Shown here in pieces: positions 45,641 through 54,898 of a stretch of DNA of 64,000 bases. Within the stretch, counting starts at the first letter, position 1, and each line of letters begins with the position of its first letter. This DNA is from Calditrichota bacterium (lineage in GTDB: Bacteria; Calditrichota; Calditrichia; Calditrichales; J004), in contig JABFGF010000002.1 of assembly GCA_013112635.1 (NCBI GenBank), positions 744,001 to 808,000 on the forward strand. Direction: 5' to 3'. The notes under the pieces were generated by a model, which was given only the letters and a program-made list of their open reading frames with translations, was not told the origin of the DNA and did no database searches. Position numbers and translations under genes: made by a program.

Positions 45641-48600
45641 TTATTTTATTATTGCAAATTTACCAACTTTTTTCCCAATCCCGGGAGCGTCAACATGGAA
45701 GAAATAAAGACCATACGCTACTTCCATATTATCTTTTGTGAGTAGGTTCCAAAACTCTTTACCATCATCCAATGTAGAGTCATGATGTAGAACTTTTACA
45801 AGCTCTCCTGATGTTGTGTAAATCCTTATAGTGCACTTTGCTGGTAGGTGATTAAAATATAAACGCCTAAAGCCACGCTCACTACTTGAAACAGTGTTAA
45901 CCGGTTCAATTGCGTTTGTTGCTATATAGGGATTTGGTACAACATTAATTCTATCTAACTGGTTTTTTGCTTTGCTAACATTGACGACAGCTTCTTGTGT
46001 TGAAAAAGAAAAACGGTCTCCATTAGAAAAGGGTTTGTCAGTTGAAAGAAAAAATACATCGTTTGAGCCGGGAATAACTTTAACTGAATCAGTACTGTTT
46101 AGAGTAACCTGCCAAACAATATTATTTGGGCTTACAGGGCCTCGAATAATATTTATCGTTTCTCCAAGATCCCATACACCGTCATTGTTTGTCTCAGTAA
46201 TTTCATAAGGTGCAAAATCGTTTGTAGAAACATCAATTACTTTAAAATTACTTTTAACGTTTAAGACAGGTGTTGTATCAACAATTGTGTCAAAAAACTT
46301 GATTTCATAATCAAAGGGGTCTTGCGCATAGCCGGTTTCACGGGTTATCAAATAATCTAAATCCCCTCTACTTGATGCAGACCAACCCGTTAATTTATTG
46401 TTCAATTGAAAATCCGATTCCTTTACAACCAGTCTTAGACCATCAAATACAGGATTGCTTAACTCAGAGTCTATTTTTGTTGTTCTGTAAATCGGGTAGT
46501 TTTTATACCTAGCAAGATACTCCTTGTCGTCTTGCATCTGGGCCCCTGGATGTAGGTTTGGATCAAAAACAATTATTGATCCGCCCGAGCTGTCAATTTC
46601 GAAATCTGTTCCTGCCTGAAATTCGGTGTTTCCATCCGTTGACAAAATGGAAATATCTCTTAAATAATTATATTTAAGAGGTACTGAGTTTTCATAAAAA
46701 GAAATAAACGTTTGTGATTTTTCTTTTGTATCAAGAACGGAATATTCTGTTTCACCGGAGGTATCTGCAAATTCAATCTTGAAAACATTATCACTTTCAA
46801 CTTGCCGCTCGTCAATAATGTCAATAGAAAAATTGCCTGTTGAAAAACCTTCCTCGCGAATAATGCCATTATTGTCATCAGCATCGTTTATATAAGGGCG
46901 CTCATACCCGGCTACTTTAGACCTAGGAATAGCACGTCCGGTATTTGTATCAAAATTGTATACGTTTGTTACGGGGTTAAAAGAAATGATTTTTGAACAC
47001 TCCGATGGAGCTACGTTCAAAGAATCACTACCGCGGTCATAAGAAACTACGGCGTAAAAATAGGTTTGTCCGTTTATAACATTGTTAGAATCAACAAAAA
47101 CATGGCGTAACCCTCGATCATCTCCCAGATAATATGAAATACCACGGTCTGTGTATGGAATACTAGAAGGACCTGTTAATCCATTTGCTAAATCAAATCT
47201 TGCATCCACGCCTTTATCGGTTTTTAATGGTTCAAACAGAAACGAGTTGCCGTTAGCATCCGTTATTGTTTGCTGGTCTAAAAATTTCGGATCGGTACTT
47301 CTATAAATAACATACCCTTCAAAATCCTGTTCTTTAGAAATTGGATCAACAGAGCCTTCGGCAACATCATCCCAATATAAAGTAACTTTCCTGTCACCGG
47401 GGACAATCGTTACATTGGGTTTTTCCGGTGGTTTGGCAAATTGATAACCGGAGTTATAAATCCTCTGTACTGCTTTTGCATTTAAAATGAGATCATTTCG
47501 ATCTGCTGCAACAATTAGTGCTATTGAAAATCGCTTTATCGCATCGCTGACCCGATCATCGCTAACAGTAAAAATAGATTTTAATGTGAATTTCCCGGAA
47601 CCATATAGAAAAACATAATCTCCCTGGACTTGTGTTGTATCAAATTGTCCTGATTGCAAATAATCCGTCCACATTTTTTCGTCATCACCAATACTCAAGC
47701 CGGAAAACAAAGGTTGTGCAAAGCTTGTCAATCCCAACATGTCAGATTCATCAATATCTGTAAACTCAAAATTTGGTTCACCGGGCTTGGTAATATCAAA
47801 TGGATCTCCAGCGGTTGGCACACCATCTTTCTCGCCTTCATCGCCTGTATTTGGAATTCCATCTCTACCAATGTCATCCGTATCGGCACGCCAGTCACCA
47901 TCATTGTCAATACCGTCGGTCCAGCTTTCATCCACAAGGCCATCTAAATCATTATCTATACCATCAGTTGAAACACCGGGGCTTTCCAAAAACTTGTAAC
48001 CCAGGTATCCGGGAATAATATTCGCATCGTTTAAACTGAAACCATCAGCATCCCAAGCAAAGGTCATTTCAAATTCTTTATCAAAGTTTGCCCAATCATC
48101 ACGCCAATCATCAGGACCTCCAATATGAGGATCTCCCCACATTCCAAAAGCAACTTTCTCAAGATCAAAATGTCCTTTGTTTTGGATTTTATAAATCAAA
48201 AATATTGCATCTTCCGCTTCTGCATTAGACCATTGATAATACCTGGCTTCAACTTCCAGGCCAAGCCCTCTTCTATCGGTTTCACCAGGATATGGAAAAT
48301 ATTGAAACTCCAGGTTGTCGCGGTCATCCATTACAAAAAAAGTTTCTTTATCCGCATTTGTTGCACCAAGCCCTAGTGCGCCCGGCCAAACATATTTTCT
48401 TAAATTTTCATCAAACCATTCTTTTGGCCAACTATCCGGCTTACCGTCACTATCGGTGTCACCGTCATCGCTTGTAGGCATATACTGAGACTCCAATGTT
48501 AAAAACTGGGTTTCGCCATCATCACTTTGTACAAGCGGTTGCCATGCCCAGCGTGTTGTTAAATCACCGGAAATCTCCGGACCTGATTTTAATCCGTCAG

Positions 48601-49030
48601 AGATTACATGTGCAACCCAAACTGTATCACCATTATCATCTGTAACTACACGGCCAAAATTATCACGTTTTATTTGAACATCGTGGTGGCTTCCTTTAGG
48701 AACAGGAACTTCAGACCCCACGAAAGGCCCAAATTCATAACCGTAACCTAAGCCTTCCCAAATAATATCAGTAATTCTGTTACCCGGGCTGGATATGGAT
48801 CCAAAGTTCCAAATTTCTGTTGTAATTTTGTTACCGTTCATAATAGCACTTTGTCTTAAAGTACCCCCTGCTGTAGAAAATTGAGCGGTTTCCCAAGCCA
48901 AAAAATCATTAACCTGGGCCTGTGTCCAATCCTTTTGCATTCCCTTACTGTACAAACTATCTATATTTATTTGGGATGAAACTGAGAATGGTAAAAAGAG
49001 AAAAATTAGTCCAATTGTAAACTTCAACAT
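45641..49030 (-). CDS. large secreted protein with calcium-type repeats and PNPY C-terminal domain (module C)
   Basis: A 1129-residue secreted protein (signal peptide 1-19). Residues about 345-430 are rich in Asp-Gly repeats (DGIDNDLDGLVDES, DGIDNDGDWRADTDD), like thrombospondin type 3 calcium-binding repeats. An FN3-like stretch follows (about 550-680, DFEGYVIYRSTDP). The C-terminus is the alternative domain (NVVPNPYIA, KCTIRIYTTSGELVKVL, GLYFFHVD, KFAIIK) seen in the receptor partners of modules A and B. It occupies the same slot, directly after receptor 3. Type IX-like export is inferred from that end. Confidence 0.83.
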   Translation of the reverse strand: MLKFTIGLIFLFLPFSVSSQINIDSLYSKGMQKDWTQAQVNDFLAWETAQFSTAGGTLRQSAIMNGNKITTEIWNFGSISSPGNRITDIIWEGLGYGYEFGPFVGSEVPVPKGSHHDVQIKRDNFGRVVTDDNGDTVWVAHVISDGLKSGPEISGDLTTRWAWQPLVQSDDGETQFLTLESQYMPTSDDGDTDSDGKPDSWPKEWFDENLRKYVWPGALGLGATNADKETFFVMDDRDNLEFQYFPYPGETDRRGLGLEVEARYYQWSNAEAEDAIFLIYKIQNKGHFDLEKVAFGMWGDPHIGGPDDWRDDWANFDKEFEMTFAWDADGFSLNDANIIPGYLGYKFLESPGVSTDGIDNDLDGLVDESWTDGIDNDGDWRADTDDIGRDGIPNTGDEGEKDGVPTAGDPFDITKPGEPNFEFTDIDESDMLGLTSFAQPLFSGLSIGDDEKMWTDYLQSGQFDTTQVQGDYVFLYGSGKFTLKSIFTVSDDRVSDAIKRFSIALIVAADRNDLILNAKAVQRIYNSGYQFAKPPEKPNVTIVPGDRKVTLYWDDVAEGSVDPISKEQDFEGYVIYRSTDPKFLDQQTITDANGNSFLFEPLKTDKGVDARFDLANGLTGPSSIPYTDRGISYYLGDDRGLRHVFVDSNNVINGQTYFYAVVSYDRGSDSLNVAPSECSKIISFNPVTNVYNFDTNTGRAIPRSKVAGYERPYINDADDNNGIIREEGFSTGNFSIDIIDERQVESDNVFKIEFADTSGETEYSVLDTKEKSQTFISFYENSVPLKYNYLRDISILSTDGNTEFQAGTDFEIDSSGGSIIVFDPNLHPGAQMQDDKEYLARYKNYPIYRTTKIDSELSNPVFDGLRLVVKESDFQLNNKLTGWSASSRGDLDYLITRETGYAQDPFDYEIKFFDTIVDTTPVLNVKSNFKVIDVSTNDFAPYEITETNNDGVWDLGETINIIRGPVSPNNIVWQVTLNSTDSVKVIPGSNDVFFLSTDKPFSNGDRFSFSTQEAVVNVSKAKNQLDRINVVPNPYIATNAIEPVNTVSSSERGFRRLYFNHLPAKCTIRIYTTSGELVKVLHHDSTLDDGKEFWNLLTKDNMEVAYGLYFFHVDAPGIGKKVGKFAIIK

Positions 49031-49113
49031 AGTTGATAAAACTCCACATTTAGTGAAATACCTGATACAGGTAATATTATCTATATATAGGATATATAAT
49101 TATAAGGCCTGGT

Positions 49114-51852
49114 CTAAAAGTCAACACTTAGACCTATGCGAATCTCCCTTGGCGAACGATAATAGTGCGGACGAACATTATATTCATCATTTGTATGCAC
49201 ACCTTCTTCGCCATAGTGTTTCTTGAATGATTCCGGTTCATCAATACTTTTATTTGCATAAGTATATTTTGCCGTGCCGGTGTCATCAAATACAAAACGT
49301 TCGTTCAAAGTATCAAACAAGTTATAGGCTTTAACAAAAAATTGGTATTGATATCCGGCCAAAGTAAAATTGTAGCTCGCCCTTAAATCAACACCTTTCA
49401 AAGTCGGTTTTCTGTCTGAATTGGAAACGGCATCATAGTTCGACTCGAAAAACTCCGGATTGTATGGATACCCTGCAGATATTTTACCAATCATACTTAC
49501 AGTTAATTGGTCTACCGGGAACCAGGTTACAGAAGCAGAAAGGTTGTGCGTTTGATCCCAATCTAAAGGAATTATTTCTTTAACATTCTCCTGTCCGGAA
49601 ATTGAGTTATAAAAAAAAGATGCTACATTGTTGTCGTTTCCTTCGGCAACTTGAAAAGTATAATCTACTTTAGCTGCGAATGGTTCTCCAGGCATTGCCC
49701 GTTTTTCTAAAGTTACTGTTACACCTTTTACATTTCCATAATCCTGATTGCGGCGTATTCTGTAATCCTGTGTTTCCCCGCTCTTGTTACCATCTTCATT
49801 TAAAAGGAAAAAGCGAATTGTTTGCCACGCCAGCAAATTACGAATGTCTTTATAAAATCCTGTAACATCGATTGCGATTGAATTTGTAAATTGTTGTTGC
49901 AGACCAATTTCATAACTTATTGTTTTTTCAGGGTCAAGATTAGCATTGCCAAAAAGTGGCGCTGAGTTTCCAACAGGTAATGAAAAATTTGGGTTGCTAT
50001 ACAAGTTTCTTAGAGATGGCATCTGAAAAAAATGTCCGTAAGACAAATGAATTATACCCTGAGCAGTGATTGGAAATGATATTCCAAGACGTGGTGCAAG
50101 CATATGTTTAGAATCTGCCATTTTGCGTTCGCCATCAGGTTGTAGCTCATCTACTGCATAAGGCGCGTCACTATTAAAATAATCGTAACGTAAACCAAGG
50201 TTTATAATCATGTCATCATACTCTAGCTTATCCTGGAGATATGTTGAGATTTGTCTTGGGTAACGGATATATTTACCATCACCAATAAATATCTTAGTTG
50301 GCTGATAATAATCACTGCGGTTGTAGCTTATGGAGTAGCTTTCTCGATCTAATACATGCAACCGGGTTTCAACCCCGGCTTTAACTAAATTTCTTTTATT
50401 AACCTGGCTTGTAAAATCAAATTTTGCTAAGAATGTTTTTGAGTTTTCAAAAATCTGGCTTCTTTGCATTCCACCAAAATTAAAAGTTGCACCACCCGGA
50501 TCACCCTGGATTAAATCTGTGGGCGTATATTTACTGATATCTTCATGGACATATTGATCATAGTCGCGGGTATTAAAAGCAACTTTCAAATCATAAAAAG
50601 TGCTGTTGTTTAGGGTATGTGTTAGTTGAAGGGAGTTGTTTGTGCTGGTTGAAAAATATTTATACGTGCCATCCGGATTGTACTTATAAGAATGAACATA
50701 GCTTTTCCATTCAGATGTATTCAACAGACTCTGGACGCGCATGGTTACACCCGGTGCCAATTGGAATTTTACTTTCCCCAACAGGTTTAAACCTTCACTC
50801 GGGTTCATTGGAACAACTTTGCCGTCTCCGTTATTTTCGATATACCAAGCATCGCTATAGACCGGGATTCTTGTAACGATACCCTCATCTGACTCTTCTA
50901 TATAGGAAACCTTTTGTAAAAAATTTGCCGAATCGGCTGGGGTGTGTTCGCGAATACCATATAAATATCCATCCGATTTACTTGCCCGGGCAGAAACAAA
51001 AAAAGTATTATTCCCACCCAAAAATGACAATGGACCGGAGAGAGATCCCTCCACGTTGTATTTTGAAAATGGATTAACATCATCAATATTAGTGTAAATG
51101 TCTTTATGATCGCTTATGTAGTCACCACTGTAAAAACTCAAATAAGTTTTAAAGTCACGGCTTCCATCTTTGGTTGTAAAATTAACTATGCCGCTCATTG
51201 CGTTTCCATATTCCGCATTAAAAGCTCCACTAACAACTGTCATTTCTTGTATAGAGTTATTTGATACGCTTGTTGCCAAGCCATTTGTATTAAAGGGGTT
51301 TGCCACTGAAACTCCGTCTACAAGATAGGCAATCTCGGTTGATCGTCCACCCCTAATATGAAGAGCACCATCAGCACCCTGGGAAACCCCAGCCTGTGTT
51401 AACATAATTCCGGCATAGGTTTCAACCGGCAATGTTTTTATTTCTTCAGTTGTGGTAACTTTTTTAGATGATGTTAAATCTTTTTGCACGAGGGGTCTTT
51501 CAGCAATCACAACAATTTTCTCATCCAACTCTACAACTTGTTCGCTTAGTTTAAAATCCAAAATTGTAGTCTGATCTGATTGTATTAGCACATTTTGAGT
51601 AACTGTTGTTTGATAGCCAATATAGCTGCATTCAACAGAATATGAACCGGGTGTGATATTGAGGACAAAATATTCGCCGTTTTCGTCCGAAGAAGCTCCC
51701 TGAAGCTGGTCAACAAGAATGATGTTCACACCAATAAGTGGCTCTCCGGTATTACTATCGGTAACCCGGCCAAGAATTTTTCCGGTATTACCAGCAAGCA
51801 AATTGCCGAATTGAATAAATACAATGAGCACCAATGCAAGACAACGTTTCAT
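49114..51852 (-). CDS. TonB-dependent outer membrane receptor 3 with carboxypeptidase-like domain
   Basis: A 912-residue receptor. The start is ATG 51852 with GGAG ten bases before it; the alternative TTG 15 bases upstream overlaps that ribosome site. The signal peptide, regulatory-like domain (about 22-110, GKILGRVTDSNTGEPLIGVN pattern), plug (about 130-235, LHIRGGRSTEIAYLVDGVSV) and barrel to the final F (IRIGLSVDF) are normal. It is more diverged from receptors 1 and 2: it lacks the DPTNDLTPE/FKWQHR block. It heads module C and is divergent from the FG-GAP protein gene, with a shared 11-base motif in the gap. Confidence 0.9.
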   Translation of the reverse strand: MKRCLALVLIVFIQFGNLLAGNTGKILGRVTDSNTGEPLIGVNIILVDQLQGASSDENGEYFVLNITPGSYSVECSYIGYQTTVTQNVLIQSDQTTILDFKLSEQVVELDEKIVVIAERPLVQKDLTSSKKVTTTEEIKTLPVETYAGIMLTQAGVSQGADGALHIRGGRSTEIAYLVDGVSVANPFNTNGLATSVSNNSIQEMTVVSGAFNAEYGNAMSGIVNFTTKDGSRDFKTYLSFYSGDYISDHKDIYTNIDDVNPFSKYNVEGSLSGPLSFLGGNNTFFVSARASKSDGYLYGIREHTPADSANFLQKVSYIEESDEGIVTRIPVYSDAWYIENNGDGKVVPMNPSEGLNLLGKVKFQLAPGVTMRVQSLLNTSEWKSYVHSYKYNPDGTYKYFSTSTNNSLQLTHTLNNSTFYDLKVAFNTRDYDQYVHEDISKYTPTDLIQGDPGGATFNFGGMQRSQIFENSKTFLAKFDFTSQVNKRNLVKAGVETRLHVLDRESYSISYNRSDYYQPTKIFIGDGKYIRYPRQISTYLQDKLEYDDMIINLGLRYDYFNSDAPYAVDELQPDGERKMADSKHMLAPRLGISFPITAQGIIHLSYGHFFQMPSLRNLYSNPNFSLPVGNSAPLFGNANLDPEKTISYEIGLQQQFTNSIAIDVTGFYKDIRNLLAWQTIRFFLLNEDGNKSGETQDYRIRRNQDYGNVKGVTVTLEKRAMPGEPFAAKVDYTFQVAEGNDNNVASFFYNSISGQENVKEIIPLDWDQTHNLSASVTWFPVDQLTVSMIGKISAGYPYNPEFFESNYDAVSNSDRKPTLKGVDLRASYNFTLAGYQYQFFVKAYNLFDTLNERFVFDDTGTAKYTYANKSIDEPESFKKHYGEEGVHTNDEYNVRPHYYRSPREIRIGLSVDF

Positions 51853-51893
51853 ATTAAAATACTCCAAAAACCAATTGATGTTAGTTTGATACT

Positions 51894-51904
51894 TGAACTA
51901 ATTG
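51894..51904 (-). promoter_or_regulatory. shared motif upstream of receptor 3 (minus copy)
   Basis: On the minus strand CAATTAGTTCA sits 41 bases before the receptor 3 start. The same 11 bases lie at almost the same distance before the divergent gene on the plus strand. TATATTATG precedes it here, possibly a -10 element. Confidence 0.5.
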
Positions 51905-51995
51905 GCATAATATAGAAAAAAAGACAACAAGTCAAAACACAAATGCATATTTCAAAAAAACTTGCTTTTAAGGAATGACCGTGCTTAGTTTAGCG

Positions 51996-52006
51996 CAATT
52001 AGTTCA
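51996..52006 (+). promoter_or_regulatory. shared motif upstream of the FG-GAP gene (plus copy)
   Basis: CAATTAGTTCA on the plus strand, 45 bases before ATG 52052; an exact inverted copy of the site at 51894-51904, about 91 bases away. It may be a common regulator site or part of two similar promoters. Confidence 0.5.
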
Positions 52007-52051
52007 CTTCCTTAATTAACTTAACAATTCAATTTATTTGGAGGTTTCTTT

Positions 52052-53974
52052 ATGAGAAAACTTACCGCTCTTTTTGTGAGTCTGTTTCTTAGTTCAATGT
52101 TTATGCTACAAGCACAAACAATGGACTTTAAAACCGGCTATCAGTTTCCAACAGTTGATCAGGATTCAGTATTAAGTGGCCTGGCCAGTATTCGTGGAAT
52201 GGATCTGCATGATGATCCATTAGGTGAAGGCGTTGCCGGATTTGCAGTAACAAACTATTACGAAAATGGTTTTATCCATGTATTTAAAAATGCAGGCGAT
52301 GATGCAATGGAACTTGTTTGGACCAGTCCTGACTTTGATAGTTTAGGTGGAGCCAGCCATCCTCGTTTTGTAAAATGGGGAGATTTGGACAACGATGGTA
52401 TTATAGAACTTATTGCTCCATTTGATGGAAATGGAATTGCAATTTTTGAATGGGATGGAGTTGCAGGAAGCTGGAACTTTGGCGATGCCCCTGCTAAAAC
52501 AATTAGTTCTCCTTTATATTCTGTTTATCCTGATTCTGCAAATGGTTATAATAATGTTGAGTTTATGGATGTAGCAGATGTTGATGATGATGGCCAAAAC
52601 GAACTGATGTTTGCCAACAACTCTTCAGGAAGTGGCTTTGACAGATATTATGTTTTTAGTATTAATGGTACATATTCAACAGGAAACCCTGGTTTTTCTG
52701 TAGTAAAAAGAGAAGGTCACTGGCCTCGTAATGAAGTTTATGCGAACTATGGTGGTGGTACTCCTTATGCTGTAGTTGCTGCTGACCTTGATGGAAATGG
52801 CGTTAAGGATATGGTTTTTCACAACTGGAACTATGGGCACCATACTCCTGTACGTTCTACAGGCGCTGATACATATGAACTTGCAGATACAACAGGCGGA
52901 AACAACTATGTATATGGTGATCCTACTGATGATATGGTTTCTCTTGGTGGCGGACGTGCTATTGATATTGATGAAGATGGTAAAGAAGAAGTTTATTTCC
53001 CAATGTATAGTGCAAACGGAATGGTGTTAATGGCTCATTATGATGATGGCAACTTGGCACATGTTGATACAACTAATGCGTTTATGTTAGACGTAGTTCC
53101 TGAAAACGATGACCGCTATGATTTCTTTGGCCGTCCAGGTGTAGGTGATTGGGACAGTGATGGTAAACCAAACTTATATTATGCTGCACGTCATGGAGCA
53201 TATGTAAGGACGTCAGAATTTATGGGTGGTGAAAAAACTGATCCTAACAATTGGGAACATTCTATACTTTATACAGGTGACGAACTAGATTCTAAAATCT
53301 ACAGCTCTATTACTACAACTGATTCTGCCGGACATATTGTTTCAGATACAGTATTGCAAGCAAATAGCGAAGGCACTATCGCAATGAAGCTTTTTGGAAA
53401 TTACACTGATTTTGATGGCGATAAGTTCGAAGATATAATTATACCAACTCAGGCCTGGGGTGACAGCATTGATATTTTCAATTACACCTGGGTTAGGGAT
53501 ACAGCATGGACAGTTTATGATACAATGTATGCCGGTACTGACTCAATGGAAATTGACACCGTTGACTTTACACACTCTGTTTATGATACAGTTGAAACAA
53601 AAATTGTTGAGCCAAACAGGATTTCTATCCGCATGATTGAGTCTACTCAGATTAACAGCATTGAAAGCAAAGAGATGACTGTAATCTTACCGAGCGACTA
53701 TAAACTTAGACAAAACTATCCTAATCCTTTTAACCCTGAAACAAACATTGAGTTTTTCTTACCTATTAAGAAAAAGATTAGTTTGACAATCTATAACAGT
53801 GTTGGTCAAAAGGTTAAAACGCTTATTAATAACGAAGCTTACAACAAAGGTACACATACAATGCAATGGAACGGTACTAATAATGCCGGGGTTAAAGTTG
53901 CAACAGGTATGTATATTTATGAGTTGAAGTATGGTAACTTTAAGAAAAATAAGCGAATGATGCTTATTAAGTAA
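52052..53974 (+). CDS. secreted FG-GAP/VCBS repeat protein with NYPNPFNP sorting domain
   Basis: A 640-residue secreted protein (signal peptide 1-21). Six FG-GAP/VCBS-like units are seen, each with an Asp-rich calcium loop: GDLDNDGIIEL, ADVDDDGQNEL, ADLDGNGVKDM, DIDEDGKEEV, GDWDSDGKPNL, TDFDGDKFEDI. They suggest an integrin-like beta-propeller. The C-terminal domain (from about 555) is the NYPNPFNP type and ends in RMMLIK. A GGAGG ribosome site precedes the start. Divergent from receptor 3 and ended by its own terminator. Confidence 0.87.
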   Translation: MRKLTALFVSLFLSSMFMLQAQTMDFKTGYQFPTVDQDSVLSGLASIRGMDLHDDPLGEGVAGFAVTNYYENGFIHVFKNAGDDAMELVWTSPDFDSLGGASHPRFVKWGDLDNDGIIELIAPFDGNGIAIFEWDGVAGSWNFGDAPAKTISSPLYSVYPDSANGYNNVEFMDVADVDDDGQNELMFANNSSGSGFDRYYVFSINGTYSTGNPGFSVVKREGHWPRNEVYANYGGGTPYAVVAADLDGNGVKDMVFHNWNYGHHTPVRSTGADTYELADTTGGNNYVYGDPTDDMVSLGGGRAIDIDEDGKEEVYFPMYSANGMVLMAHYDDGNLAHVDTTNAFMLDVVPENDDRYDFFGRPGVGDWDSDGKPNLYYAARHGAYVRTSEFMGGEKTDPNNWEHSILYTGDELDSKIYSSITTTDSAGHIVSDTVLQANSEGTIAMKLFGNYTDFDGDKFEDIIIPTQAWGDSIDIFNYTWVRDTAWTVYDTMYAGTDSMEIDTVDFTHSVYDTVETKIVEPNRISIRMIESTQINSIESKEMTVILPSDYKLRQNYPNPFNPETNIEFFLPIKKKISLTIYNSVGQKVKTLINNEAYNKGTHTMQWNGTNNAGVKVATGMYIYELKYGNFKKNKRMMLIK

Positions 53975-53990
53975 TTAGGTTTTAATAAAT

Positions 53991-54022
53991 AAAAAAAGGC
54001 GTCCATTGAGACGCCTTTTTTT
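53991..54022 (+). terminator. bidirectional terminator after the FG-GAP gene
   Basis: AAAAAAAGGCGTC (53991-54003) pairs perfectly with 54010-54022 around CATTGA. The A-run and T-run make it work for the convergent hydrolase gene as well. Confidence 0.92.
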
Positions 54023-54048
54023 ATTTATACCATTGTTTAAAAAGTTCT

Positions 54049-54789
54049 TTACTTCGTCTCCCCATATTTTTTTAATTCCAAAGTTTGGCCATTAAAAAAT
54101 GCATAGGAAAAATGGTTTATCCAGTCCCCAAGATTAATATATTTTTTTTCACCAACCTGATGCACAAGGGGATTGTGCCGGTGACCCATCATCACATAAT
54201 CAAATCCATTTAAAAATTGTTTTTCAGCAAATTCAAAATAATCGCTCTCATCCCTAAGGTGGTTTAATTGATTTGTGTAAAGTCTGCTTGACCCGGAAAC
54301 AAAGCGGGCAAATGGAATTCCAAAATCCGGGTGAAGCAGCCGAAAAAGTTTTTGGTTAATTCTGTTGCGCATAACTTTTTTTAAAAAACGATATCCACCG
54401 TCCTTTTTTCCCAAGCCGTCTCCATGCCATAAATAAAATTTTTTATCTGCCAATTCAAAAGTATACTCATCATGATAGGTTTCTATTTTTACATAATTAT
54501 CAAAAAATGTACCCAAAGAAAAATCATGGTTCCCGGCAAGATAATAAAGCTTAATTCCTTTTTCAGTTAGTGACCTAAAACAGTGTAAAAATTCAAAGTA
54601 TTTTTTGGGAACGACATAATTATATTCAAACCAGAAATCAAACAAATCACCAACAAAATAAATATGGCTGGCTTCATTTTTTATATTATATAAAAAATCG
54701 AGAAAAACCTTTTGTCGTTTGTGTTCTTCCGGTGAGTCATCGGTGCCCAAATGTATATCGGATAAGAAATATGCTTTTACCATGTCCAT
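54049..54789 (-). CDS. UDP-2,3-diacylglucosamine hydrolase-like metallophosphoesterase (LpxH-type)
   Basis: A 246-residue calcineurin-type phosphoesterase. The start is at or near ATG 54789 (or 54783, two codons later); the frame is open to 54996, but the extra residues overlap the divergent DJ-1 gene and are not family-like. Metal motifs appear in order: FLSDIHLG, GDLFDFWFEY, GNHD, HGDG and GHRHNP. LpxH cleaves UDP-diacylglucosamine to lipid X in lipid A synthesis, at the inner membrane face. Distinguishing LpxH from related phosphoesterases by sequence alone is not safe. Confidence 0.85.
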   Translation of the reverse strand: MDMVKAYFLSDIHLGTDDSPEEHKRQKVFLDFLYNIKNEASHIYFVGDLFDFWFEYNYVVPKKYFEFLHCFRSLTEKGIKLYYLAGNHDFSLGTFFDNYVKIETYHDEYTFELADKKFYLWHGDGLGKKDGGYRFLKKVMRNRINQKLFRLLHPDFGIPFARFVSGSSRLYTNQLNHLRDESDYFEFAEKQFLNGFDYVMMGHRHNPLVHQVGEKKYINLGDWINHFSYAFFNGQTLELKKYGETK

Positions 54790-54898
54790 TCTATAATAAA
54801 TTGAAAAATGGAAGCTAACTTTTACATTAAATAAAATCAAATGCCTACCTTGTTTGTTTGATAATAAAAGATTATGATTTAGAAAAAATGAGGATAAA

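Noticed and set aside
47728-48018. Several overlapping frames opposite the large module C protein
   Set aside because: They arise from the repeated Asp/Gly codons of the calcium-type repeats and have no family character.
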